The notes under the pieces: model-generated
The model's input: the letters and a program-made list of their open reading frames with translations, nothing else
Told to the model about the DNA's origin: nothing
Database searches by the model: none
Shown here: one piece after another, positions 56,294 to 64,000 of the stretch
Position numbering within the stretch: the first letter of the stretch is position 1
Layout: each line of letters begins with the position of its first letter
Assembly: GCF_029240175.1 (NCBI RefSeq)
Contig: NZ_JARBTM010000006.1
Coordinates: forward strand, 1 to 64,000
Origin: Anaerosolibacter sp.
GTDB lineage: Bacteria > Bacillota > Clostridia > Peptostreptococcales > Thermotaleaceae
DNA length: 64,000 nucleotides
Direction: 5' to 3'
Position numbers and translations under genes: made by a program

Positions 56294-57526
56294 TTACTCT
56301 TCAATAAACATTTTTTTAACTTCTGGGAATGGATCCAATGCCCGTTCCAATACTCCCGTGATATAACCAATCAAAACCCCGTAATTTACAATCGGTGTTT
56401 CATTATAGATGGCCTGATTGATTCTGAACTCCATTTCCTTTGGATTCAGCATACAGCCGCCGCAGTGGATAATCAGATCAAACTTTTTCATTTCTTCTGG
56501 TTCTGGATAGTAGGTTCCCGATGTCCATTCAAAATTTAAAGACCCACCCACCATTTTTTCAATCCATCTCGGAATCTTATCCTTTCCAATATCCCCCTCT
56601 TGCCTATGGTGGGTACAACCTTCACAGATCAAAACATGATCTCCAGACTTCAAGGACTTGATTCGCTTTGCACCCATAACCAACTCTTCTAAATCTCCTT
56701 TATACCGAGCAAATAGAATGGAGAATGATGTTAGGGTGATATCCTTTGGGGTATCCTCATTCACCCTTGCAAAGGCTTGAGAATCCGTGATCACAAGCTT
56801 AGGCTTCTTTCCTAAGCTTTTCAAAGTTTCTGAAAGCTCAGTTTCCCTAGTTACAATGGCAACAGCACCATGGTCAATCACATCCCGGATTGTTTGCTGT
56901 TGGGGAAGAATCATTCTGCCCTTTGGTGCAGCCTTATCTATGGGGGTTACCAGAACCACAAAATCATTGGCCTCTATTAAGTCCCCCACAATCACCTTTT
57001 CCTGTTTCTCAATATTGGCATTGTCAATCATGAGCTGCTTCAGTTCTTCAATCCCTTCACCATTCAAAGCACTTACTCTTACAAAGGGTACATCATATAT
57101 CTTTTGCCAATTCTCTAGGATAGAATCTTTAACATCTTCCATGTCTACCTTATTTACAACGCCTATCAAAGGAATCTTTTTCTCTCTCACCCTGGAGATG
57201 ATCTCTCGATCAAAATCAGTGATTCCCTCTTTGCCGTTTACCACCAGCACAGCCAATTCTGTTTTATTTAATACCTTATAGGTCTTTTTAATTCGCAGCT
57301 CTCCTAGGGTTCCCTCATCATCGATTCCAGCCGTATCAATAATAACCACAGGCCCAATTGGTAAAATCTCCATGGATTTATACACAGGATCTGTAGTTGT
57401 TCCAGGCACCTCTGAAACCAAAGCAATATCTTGTTTGGTCAACGCATTGATTAAGCTTGATTTCCCTGCATTCCGCTTACCAAAAATGGCGATGTGGAGT
57501 CGATTACTTCTGGGTGTTTCCTGCAT
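56294..57526 (-). CDS. hydF: [FeFe]-hydrogenase H-cluster maturation GTPase HydF
   Basis: 410 residues. GTPase domain: P-loop IFGKRNAGKSSLINAL, switch DTAGIDDEG, VNKVD. C-terminal cluster ligands CTHH (about 302) and HCGGC (about 350), the conserved CxH...HCxxC set. HydF is the scaffold that delivers the [2Fe] subcluster to the hydrogenase. Overlaps the end of hydE by 23 nt; last gene of the maturation operon. Confidence 0.96.
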   Translation of the reverse strand: MQETPRSNRLHIAIFGKRNAGKSSLINALTKQDIALVSEVPGTTTDPVYKSMEILPIGPVVIIDTAGIDDEGTLGELRIKKTYKVLNKTELAVLVVNGKEGITDFDREIISRVREKKIPLIGVVNKVDMEDVKDSILENWQKIYDVPFVRVSALNGEGIEELKQLMIDNANIEKQEKVIVGDLIEANDFVVLVTPIDKAAPKGRMILPQQQTIRDVIDHGAVAIVTRETELSETLKSLGKKPKLVITDSQAFARVNEDTPKDITLTSFSILFARYKGDLEELVMGAKRIKSLKSGDHVLICEGCTHHRQEGDIGKDKIPRWIEKMVGGSLNFEWTSGTYYPEPEEMKKFDLIIHCGGCMLNPKEMEFRINQAIYNETPIVNYGVLIGYITGVLERALDPFPEVKKMFIEE

Positions 57527-58838
57527 CGCTTAACGCCTCCTTTGTAACCTTTAAATAGGGTGGCAGCTTTCTTCCTGCTTCTTCAACAGCTCTGAAAGCA
57601 GCTTCTAAATCTATCATGTTCTTTTGGCTGTATATCTGATAATTGTATCTATATTTGGCAGGTGTATTGATCAACATGATGGTATTTGCACCGGATTTTA
57701 ATGCTTTTGTTTGACCATCTGGATCAAGGGATGCCAATGCTGTAGTAGCTGGAATATAAACTCTCTTACATACGATTCTAGTTACTGCCACAGCCTTTAA
57801 TGTCATATCTACACTGCCTGCAGGATATTTCTCAAAAGGGGTGCCCTTTGCTGGCAGGAAGGGTCCGATACCAATCATATTGATCCCCATATCCTTGAAG
57901 AAAAGAATATCCTTGGCGATATCTTCCGGTCTTTGACCCGGCAATCCAATGATACAACCAGATCCATTAATATACCCCAGCTCCCTTAGCCACTTGGAGC
58001 ATTCTATACGATGATCATAATCATCATCTGGATGAATGAATTCAAAAATCTCACGATTGGTGGTCTCTATCTTTAATAAAAAGTTGTCAGCACCCACTTC
58101 TTTATATAAAGCGTATTCTTCCTTAGGCCTTTCCCCGATACTCAAGGTGATTCGCATGCCTGTCTCATCCTTGATCCGTCGAATCAATTGAACGATCTTG
58201 TCAGGGGTCCACCATAAATCTTCCCCAGACTGCAGGATTACGGTCTGGAGCCCTATTTGATGGAGCTCATGGACGATATCCATGATTTCGTCTTCTTCCA
58301 TTCGATAGCGCTCTAGCGCTGGCAGCGTTGCCCGAATGCCACAGTACTTGCAATCTTTTCTACAAATATTTGAAAACTCTATGGCTCCACGAATATCTAC
58401 CACATCACCGATGATTTCCTTCCGCATCCGGTCTGCAGCTGCAAATAGGGCCTCTAGTTCAGACTTTCGCTCAGTTTTTAAAAGTACTAGGATATCCTCA
58501 AAGTTTAAATCTTGTCCGTCTTCGACCTTCTTCATGACACCTATAAAGTCTTCAGACATCACGGAATCCATCAACTTTTCCACCAGTCCCGATAGCTTTT
58601 TGGGTTTGTCTGGATAGATTCCTTGAATCGTAATGTTATGGTCTAGCAGATGCTTCTCTGCACTCTGTATATCTTCTACATTTACACGAATGGCTATGGC
58701 ACATACAGAACCATATTCTGATGGAGCAGGTACAAGGGCCGTTTCAATACCCTCATCCTTTAATAGTTTGTCACCCCGCAGCATGTGATTGGTTGAGCCT
58801 GCCATGATTAAAAAGTGCTTTATATCTTTGTGCTCCAT
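57504..58838 (-). CDS. hydE: HydE radical-SAM maturase with N-terminal DUF3343 fusion
   Basis: 444 residues from the ATG after GGAGG, against about 350 for usual HydE. The extra N-terminus (about 7-75: HFLIMAGSTNHMLRGDKLLK ... APSEYGSVCAIAIRVN ... IQGIY) matches DUF3343, a small domain with a conserved cysteine suggested to act as a sulfur/selenium carrier. HydE proper follows, with the radical-SAM motif CRKDCKYCG (Cys159, 163, 166), LQSGEDLWWT and GCIIGLPGQRPEDIAKD. HydE makes part of the [2Fe] cofactor. Confidence 0.93.
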   Translation of the reverse strand: MEHKDIKHFLIMAGSTNHMLRGDKLLKDEGIETALVPAPSEYGSVCAIAIRVNVEDIQSAEKHLLDHNITIQGIYPDKPKKLSGLVEKLMDSVMSEDFIGVMKKVEDGQDLNFEDILVLLKTERKSELEALFAAADRMRKEIIGDVVDIRGAIEFSNICRKDCKYCGIRATLPALERYRMEEDEIMDIVHELHQIGLQTVILQSGEDLWWTPDKIVQLIRRIKDETGMRITLSIGERPKEEYALYKEVGADNFLLKIETTNREIFEFIHPDDDYDHRIECSKWLRELGYINGSGCIIGLPGQRPEDIAKDILFFKDMGINMIGIGPFLPAKGTPFEKYPAGSVDMTLKAVAVTRIVCKRVYIPATTALASLDPDGQTKALKSGANTIMLINTPAKYRYNYQIYSQKNMIDLEAAFRAVEEAGRKLPPYLKVTKEALSDAGNTQK

Positions 58839-58921
58839 TTTATCCTCCATTGTTTATGATCCAATTCCAATTCCAATATTGACATTGGTTATATTTTCAC
58901 TTTGAATAGCATCACTTTCCT

Positions 58922-59049
58922 AGTTAGCAGTTAGCTGTTAGCCGTACTAGGGAACAGCTTTGTAGAAAGTATAAATTCTGAATAATTCGTTGACTAAAAA
59001 ATTCTACTCTGCCCATAGGAAATATGCTGCTAACTGCTAACCGCTAACC
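58922..59049. repeat. Inverted repeat of GTTAGC heptads between hydG and hydE
   Basis: AGTTAGCAGTTAGCTGTTAG then CC (58922-58943), and the complementary GCTGCTAACTGCTAACCGCT then AACCC (59025-59049), flank about 80 bases. Each arm is a run of GTTAGC-based units. The right arm ends one base from the hydG stop. Looks like a small MITE-like insertion. Confidence 0.6.
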
Positions 59050-59050
59050 C

Positions 59051-60424
59051 TTAAAAATACAGATCCCGCTCACCTTTTTCAATTCGCTTTAAGCGCTCCT
59101 GGGTTTCCTTTTTCACTTTGTCGTTATCAATTTTTTCTAGTTCTTGATCGATCATTTGCTCACCCTTTGCCTTGGTTTCTTCTGATCCAAAATGAACTAA
59201 GTTTTCTTTAAAAGTTAGAATGGCGTTGGGTTGGCAGAATTCATGGATATGGGCATCTTTTGCCAGCTCCATAAAGGCTGCTCCTGTTCTGTTCGCTCGA
59301 TAGCAAGCAGTACAGAAGCTAGGCAAATGTCCCTGTTCACAAATTACTTGAAGCATCTCATCGAGAGAACGTTCATCACTGGTTTCAAACTGGGTTGCTT
59401 CCCGATCATCCTCTTCGTAACCGCCAGGGTTCGTCTTTGACCCGGCTGATATTTGAGAAACTCCTAGATTCAACAGCTCATCCCTTAGCTCAGCCTTTTC
59501 CCTAGTTGATAGGATGATACCCGTATAGGGAACGGTCAGACGATATACCGCCACAATTTTTCTGAAATCTTGATCAGATACAGGATAAGGCGTTTCACTC
59601 AATGCCGAATCCAATGCTGGTCTTAGTCTCGGTATGGAAATGGTATGGGGACCTACACTATAACGCTCATCCATGTATTGAGCATGCATCAATGTAGCCA
59701 ATACATCAAATCGATAATCATATAAGCCCAGTAATACACCAATACCAAAATCATCAATGCCTGCTTCCAGGGCCCGTTCAATAGCCGTTAAACGATAATC
59801 GTAATCCGCTTTTGAACCAGATGGGTGCATCTTCTTATAGGTTTCTCGATGATAAGTCTCTTGGAATATCTGGAAGGTTCCAATACCCGCTTCTTTTAGT
59901 TTTTTAAAATCTTCCACAGGCATAGGTGCAGCATTTACATTAATTCTTCGAATATCTGCGCCCTGATATACAGCTTTCACCGCATCTACAATATGTTGGA
60001 CATGGGTCTTTCTGTGATCTTCTCCACAGACCATCAAAATTCTCTTGTGTCCTTGTTTTTCAATGGCTTGAGCCTCATGGACAATTTCTTCGACACCCAA
60101 GGTCCTTCGATGAAGCTGCTTGTTAGCTACGCGGAAACCGCAGTATAGACAGTTGTTTGTACACTCATTACTCGTATATAAAGGTGCAAAAATCACGATG
60201 CGATTTCCATAGATTTTTTCTTTAATGTATCGAGCTGCATCAAACATGTGAGATAGCACTTCATCATCTTCTATCTGCAGCAGAATGGCAGCTTCTTCTA
60301 AGCTTAAACCATAGCAGTCTCTAGATTTTTCAATAATCTCCATCACTTCCGCCTTTGAAGCTTTCTTTCCTTCTTCTAGCAATACTTCTATTTGGTCTTC
60401 TTGAATGATCTGATACGTATCCAT
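59051..60424 (-). CDS. hydG: HydG radical-SAM tyrosine lyase, H-cluster maturase
   Basis: 457 residues after AGGAGGAAA. Radical-SAM cluster CTNNCLYCGFR (Cys88, 92, 95), GVEEIVHEAQAIEKQGHKRI, and a C-terminal auxiliary-cluster motif FCTACYRANRTG with a later cysteine. It splits tyrosine to give the CO and CN ligands of the H-cluster. Second gene of the operon. Confidence 0.96.
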   Translation of the reverse strand: MDTYQIIQEDQIEVLLEEGKKASKAEVMEIIEKSRDCYGLSLEEAAILLQIEDDEVLSHMFDAARYIKEKIYGNRIVIFAPLYTSNECTNNCLYCGFRVANKQLHRRTLGVEEIVHEAQAIEKQGHKRILMVCGEDHRKTHVQHIVDAVKAVYQGADIRRINVNAAPMPVEDFKKLKEAGIGTFQIFQETYHRETYKKMHPSGSKADYDYRLTAIERALEAGIDDFGIGVLLGLYDYRFDVLATLMHAQYMDERYSVGPHTISIPRLRPALDSALSETPYPVSDQDFRKIVAVYRLTVPYTGIILSTREKAELRDELLNLGVSQISAGSKTNPGGYEEDDREATQFETSDERSLDEMLQVICEQGHLPSFCTACYRANRTGAAFMELAKDAHIHEFCQPNAILTFKENLVHFGSEETKAKGEQMIDQELEKIDNDKVKKETQERLKRIEKGERDLYF

Positions 60425-60435
60425 CCTATTTCCTC

Positions 60436-60681
60436 CTATTTTTGGGTTAGTGCACTTTTTACGGTTACCCCTCTTAATCTTCCTAATTTACCAGTTAATC
60501 CACCGATATCATCAGTTGTACCATCTACAATGATGGAGATCACACTTAACTGCTTCTCCTTGTAAGGAATACCCATTCTACCTACGATAATCTCACCGTA
60601 GGTACTGAACAGCTTATTGACTTGATCTACACTTTCTTTATCTTCAACAATCACAGCAACGACACCGATTCGCTTCTCCAT
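60436..60681 (-). CDS. TM1266-type [FeFe]-hydrogenase system regulator
   Basis: 81 residues: MEKRIGVVAVIVEDKESVDQ ... HxIVGRMGIPYKEKQ, SVISIIVDGTTDDIGGLTGK and LGRLRGVTVKSALTQ. An ACT/NikR-C-like small domain seen in hydrogenase maturation operons and annotated as iron-only hydrogenase system regulator. First gene of the hydGEF operon, 11 nt before hydG. Confidence 0.85.
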   Translation of the reverse strand: MEKRIGVVAVIVEDKESVDQVNKLFSTYGEIIVGRMGIPYKEKQLSVISIIVDGTTDDIGGLTGKLGRLRGVTVKSALTQK

Positions 60682-60726
60682 CCCCTAAAAACTCCCTTCC
60701 TTCCATACAAGCCATACAAAAACAAA

Positions 60727-60750
60727 AAACCTCCTAAGGTTAGGAAGTTA
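60727..60750 (-). terminator. Intrinsic terminator in the leader of the H-cluster maturation operon
   Basis: AACTTCCTAA/TTAGGAGGTT, a ten-base-pair stem with tiny loop, then TTTTTTG on the minus strand. It lies upstream of the first gene, so it would stop transcription before the operon unless an antitermination event occurs. Confidence 0.75.
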
Positions 60751-60762
60751 TGATTTCATCAT
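60748..60762 (-). CDS. Putative four-residue leader peptide MMKS
   Basis: ATG ATG AAA TCA TAA preceded by AAGAGGTGA at 5-nt spacing; its stop overlaps the 5' arm of the terminator stem. Too short for homology; its strength is the placement of a good ribosome-binding site just before a terminator. Confidence 0.4.
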   Translation of the reverse strand: MMKS

Positions 60763-61098
60763 AATAATCACCTCTTCACCTTTTGCTCAGATTATTCCTT
60801 GCAATCAGTTGATACATTATCGTCCTTCAAGTGAATACAATCCACTTGTCAGAGCCTAATTCTATTGTACATCTAGATTGTTAATTTTTCAACAATTATT
60901 ATTTTTTATAGATAATTATTTTTATAAATACCCCTATTCCTGCTATTTTACCCATTCTTATCGCATACATTCCTTAGTGCATCTCTTCCTATTTTTTCGA
61001 CAAATTTTGATCTCTTCACCAAATTAATTGACTGAATTTTCACAAAGTGTGTGGAATTATCTGATGCTCTCTATATGCACTTAGCAAATAATGAAAGA
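60763..61098 (-). other. Upstream region of the maturation operon; no gene
   Basis: About 330 bases, mostly AT-rich, with no gene seen. It should hold the promoter for the leader and operon; I see no clear riboswitch. Confidence 0.4.
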
Positions 61099-61100
61099 AA

Positions 61101-61123
61101 GCGTAGGTGATTATCACCTACGC
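61101..61123 (-). terminator. Terminator of hndD
   Basis: GCGTAGGTGA/TCACCTACGC stem followed on the minus strand by a T-rich run; just downstream of the hndD stop at 61134. Confidence 0.85.
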
Positions 61124-61133
61124 CTTTTTTATA

Positions 61134-62942
61134 CTATTTATGATCTTTACATGAAGCTGCTTCATCATGACCGCAGCTACATCCAGCTTCCTTATTCAAA
61201 GGGAATTTTTCTCTTGCTGTATAGTGGGTGTGTAGTAAGTCATGGGCCTTATGGCTGTTTGGCTTACCTAAGAAATCTTCATACAGCTTGATGATTTGAG
61301 GATTCTTATGAGATTTTCTAAGCTCAAGTACTGTATCTTCTTCATAAAGAGCTTTTGCTCTTTCTACTCTTACATCTACTTCCATTAATGTCTGAGCAGG
61401 AACCTGTGGCTGACCTCCGCCAGTAACGCAACCGCCGCTGCAACCCATTACTTCGATGAAGTGGTATTCTTTCTCCCCAGATTTCACCATCTCTAACACT
61501 TTTCTTGCCATTGCTGTACCATGGGCAACAGCAATTTTTACATTAATGCCGCCAAGTGTTAACTCAGCTTCTTTAATGCCTTCAATACCTCTTACAGCAT
61601 TGTACTCAATATTATCAAATTCTTTACCTTCTAGTACCTCTGCCACTGTTCTTAATGCTGCTTCCATAACCCCGCCAGTAGCACCGAAGATAACGCCAGC
61701 ACCCGTATATTCTCCAAGTAGATCCTGATCAAACTTATCGTCTTCAAGCTTTAAGAAGTCAATTCTTGCCTGCTTGATCATCTTTCCTAGCTCTCTTGTT
61801 GTCAATACTGCATCTACATCTGCATAGCCAGTTCCATTCATTTCAGGTCTAGCTGACTCTGTCTTCTTAGAAGTACATGGCATGATAGAAACCACGAAGA
61901 TATTTTTAGGATCGATATTGTTTCTTTCTGCATAGTATGACTTAATGATGGCACCCATCATTTGATGTGGTGACTTACAGGTTGATAAATTATCTAGGAA
62001 TTCAGGATAGTTGAATTCACAGAATCTAATCCAACCTGGTGAACAGGAAGTAATCATAGGCAATTTGCCGCCATCTTGAATTCTGTGTAGTAACTCATGA
62101 CCTTCTTCCATAATCGTTAAGTCGGCTGCAAAGTTTGTATCATATACTTTATTGAATCCAAGTCTCTTTAGGGCAGCAACCATCTTACCAGTTACTCTTG
62201 TACCGATTGGTAAACCAAACTCTTCCCCAAGACCCGCTCTTACTGCAGGAGCTGTTTGCACAACTACATGGATATTTGGATTTTCAATGGCATCCCAAAC
62301 TCTTTCGATATCTTCTTTTTCTCTTAGTGCTGCAACTGGACAAGCTACGATACACTGTCCACAGTAGATACATGGCGCATCAGCCATGCTTACTTCGAAA
62401 GCAGGTCCTACTGTTGTCTTGAATCCTCTGTTATTGAATTCAAGAATTCCGATGTCTTGTACATTCTTACAGACATTTACACATCTGCCGCAAAGGATAC
62501 ACTTGCTGGAATCTCTAACGATAGAATGGGATTTATTATCAAAGAACGCTTCTGTTTTTGCACCTTCAAATGGAACTTCAGTAACATTTAGTTCTTCAGA
62601 TAATGACTGTAATTCACAGTTCTTGTTTCTGAAGCAAGTTAAACATTCTCTATTGTGATTGGATAAGATCAATTCAACAGTTGATTTTCTTGCATCTCTA
62701 ACTTTTTTTGTATTTGTCTTGATGATCATGCCATCAGCTACTGGGTGTACACATGAAGCCTGTAATCCTCTAGCCCCCTGGATTTCTACTAGACAAACTC
62801 TACACGCACCAATTTCATTTACATCTTTCATATAGCACAGTGTAGGAATATTGATACCCACAGACTTTGCCGCTTGAAGTATTGTATAATCTTTAGGCAC
62901 TTCAACTTTTATATTATCAATGGTTAAAGTCACTTTTTCCAC
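61134..62942 (-). CDS. hndD: NADH-dependent [FeFe]-hydrogenase catalytic subunit (group A, HndD-type)
   Basis: About 602 residues from the GTG after AAAAGGAG (an ATG 14 codons earlier overlaps the previous gene's end). N-terminal [2Fe-2S] ferredoxin (ACRVCLVEIQGARGLQASCV), a His-Cys3 cluster region (CLTCFRNKNCELQSL), two 4Fe-4S motifs (CILCGRCVNVCKNVQ, CIYCGQCIVACPV), then the H-cluster motifs TSCSPGW (about 296), MPCTSKK (about 351) and GCSGGCVTGGGQP (about 500). Partner of HndC in an electron-bifurcating type enzyme. Confidence 0.95.
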   Translation of the reverse strand: MEKVTLTIDNIKVEVPKDYTILQAAKSVGINIPTLCYMKDVNEIGACRVCLVEIQGARGLQASCVHPVADGMIIKTNTKKVRDARKSTVELILSNHNRECLTCFRNKNCELQSLSEELNVTEVPFEGAKTEAFFDNKSHSIVRDSSKCILCGRCVNVCKNVQDIGILEFNNRGFKTTVGPAFEVSMADAPCIYCGQCIVACPVAALREKEDIERVWDAIENPNIHVVVQTAPAVRAGLGEEFGLPIGTRVTGKMVAALKRLGFNKVYDTNFAADLTIMEEGHELLHRIQDGGKLPMITSCSPGWIRFCEFNYPEFLDNLSTCKSPHQMMGAIIKSYYAERNNIDPKNIFVVSIMPCTSKKTESARPEMNGTGYADVDAVLTTRELGKMIKQARIDFLKLEDDKFDQDLLGEYTGAGVIFGATGGVMEAALRTVAEVLEGKEFDNIEYNAVRGIEGIKEAELTLGGINVKIAVAHGTAMARKVLEMVKSGEKEYHFIEVMGCSGGCVTGGGQPQVPAQTLMEVDVRVERAKALYEEDTVLELRKSHKNPQIIKLYEDFLGKPNSHKAHDLLHTHYTAREKFPLNKEAGCSCGHDEAASCKDHK

Positions 62943-62983
62943 TGCTACACGCTCCTTTTCTACTAAAATAGAAGTCCGAATCA

Positions 62984-64000
62984 TTACTTCTTAATGATCG
63001 CTTTGAATGGACATTTATCAACGCAAGCCCCACACTTCACACACTTATCTGTGTCGATTACGTGTAGTTCTTTCTTCTCTCCTGAGATTGCATTTACTGG
63101 ACACGCCTTTGTACATAATGTACAGCCTTTACATCCATCTGTAATGTGGAAGTTTAGTAAGCCTTGGCATACACCAGCTGGACATTGCTTATGATATACA
63201 TGGGCTTCAAATTCTTCTCTGAAGTATCTTAGTGCGGATAGTACTGGGTTTGGTGCTGTCTGTCCAAGACCACATAGAGAAGATGCCTTGATGTTTTCAG
63301 CCAATTTCTCTAGTTTCTCGATATCTCCTACTTCACCATGACCTTCTGTGATTTTATCTAATAGTTCTAGCATTCTCTTTGTACCGATTCTACATGGAGG
63401 ACACTTACCACAGGACTCATCTACTGTAAAGTCAAGGAAGAATCTTGCGATATCCACCATACAGTTGTCTTCATCCATTACGATCATACCACCAGATCCC
63501 ATCATGGAACCTAGGGAAATTAAGTTATCATAGTCGATTGGCGTATCTAAGCAAGAAGCTGGAATACATCCGCCAGATGGTCCACCAGTTTGAACAGCTT
63601 TAAACTCTTTTCCATTTGGAATACCGCCACCGATTTCAAAAATTACTTCTCTTAAAGTTGTACCCATTGGGATCTCAAGAAGACCTGTATTGTTGATCTT
63701 TCCACCTAGGGCAAACACTTTTGTTCCCTTTGATTTTTCAGTACCGATATTTGCGAACCACTCTGCACCGTTTAAGATGATTTGAGGAACGTTTGCGTAA
63801 GTTTCAACGTTATTTAATAGTGTTGGCTTTTCCCATAGTCCTTTGATAGCTGGGAATGGAGGTCTCGGTCTTGGCATACCTCGCTTGCCTTCAATAGAGT
63901 TTAGAAGGGCTGTTTCTTCCCCACAAACGAAAGCACCTGCACCTAGCTTAATTTCTAAGTCGAATTCGAAGTCTGTGCCAAAAATTCCTTTTCCTAATAG
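62984..64000 (-). CDS. hndC: NuoF-like hydrogenase subunit HndC (5' end outside window)
   Basis: The frame is open to the window edge. Visible: part of the FMN/NADH-binding domain ([32 protein letters not shown]), a SLBB-type stretch ([28 protein letters not shown]), the NuoF 4Fe-4S motif [16 protein letters not shown], and two C-terminal ferredoxin clusters ([32 protein letters not shown]). Forms the NADH-oxidising part of the hydrogenase; its stop is just before the ATG that precedes the likely GTG start of hndD, so the genes are coupled. Confidence 0.93.
   Translation of the reverse strand, partial: LLGKGIFGTDFEFDLEIKLGAGAFVCGEETALLNSIEGKRGMPRPRPPFPAIKGLWEKPTLLNNVETYANVPQIILNGAEWFANIGTEKSKGTKVFALGGKINNTGLLEIPMGTTLREVIFEIGGGIPNGKEFKAVQTGGPSGGCIPASCLDTPIDYDNLISLGSMMGSGGMIVMDEDNCMVDIARFFLDFTVDESCGKCPPCRIGTKRMLELLDKITEGHGEVGDIEKLEKLAENIKASSLCGLGQTAPNPVLSALRYFREEFEAHVYHKQCPAGVCQGLLNFHITDGCKGCTLCTKACPVNAISGEKKELHVIDTDKCVKCGACVDKCPFKAIIKK

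Overview
The window is low-GC Firmicutes DNA, most likely an anaerobic, spore-forming member of the Clostridia (Alkaliphilus-like by gene order; this is an inference). The evidence is a murB-PHP-rapZ-yvcK ... whiA-HPr ... dnaE-pfkA-pyk core, a GerMN spore-type protein, and an NADH-type [FeFe]-hydrogenase with its HydE/HydF/HydG maturation genes. It has two contrasting halves.

Left part (about 0.7-27.6 kb): an accessory island built as a tandem array of 13 small units. Nearly all genes lie on the minus strand, in the same direction as the 23S rRNA methyltransferase gene rlmD/rumA at the right edge (27597-28964). Each unit boundary is a copy of the 3' end of an rlmD-type gene. Read on the minus strand, 12 of the 13 copies encode in frame the family's C-terminal motif (H-T-x-H-x-E or a close variant) plus a stop codon; several are followed by an intrinsic terminator. 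All but one are preceded by the same non-rlmD arm (ATATGCTAACTGCA or a close variant). The tails differ from one another (VALVVRE, VVRIER, VVLLEKDIWN, VVSLIGRQHP, VVVKLNQK, IVLLQNEKC types), as if each unit came with the tail of a different bacterium's rlmD. The simplest reading is repeated site-specific integration into the last codons of rlmD, each insert restoring the gene, giving an integron-like or SCC-like cassette array. Cargo per unit: an HhH protein; a beta-lactamase-like hydrolase with TetR; SUMF1 and a broken GyrI; DUF2000 with an AraC remnant; a SEC-C protein; HepT/MntA; a DHFR-like reductase; an 11-kb defence-type unit (RhuM, AbiEi remnant, TPR proteins, DUF6429, a TOTE-like primase-helicase-nuclease, KilA-N, a damaged serine recombinase, an IS); an MBL-fold hydrolase; an orphan VbhA-like antitoxin; a membrane protein; an alpha/beta hydrolase; and MerR/nitroreductase/DUF1801. 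Several cargo genes are broken by single nonsense or frameshift lesions.

Right part (about 29-64 kb): conserved chromosome. It holds a BsuPI-GerMN protein, aldo/keto reductase, FxsA, YbgC, pyruvate kinase and phosphofructokinase, a uridine-kinase-like protein, dnaE, a CBS/DRTGG regulator, an HD-GYP protein, HPr, whiA, a small accessory insertion (DUF1540, NUDIX, GH26, Erf-like), yvcK, rapZ, a PHP protein, murB, a sugar-binding lipoprotein-like protein, malQ, the hydrogenase maturation operon (regulator-hydG-hydE-hydF), and the hydrogenase subunits HndD and (partial) HndC. A four-codon leader ORF followed by an intrinsic terminator precedes the maturation operon and looks like an attenuator.
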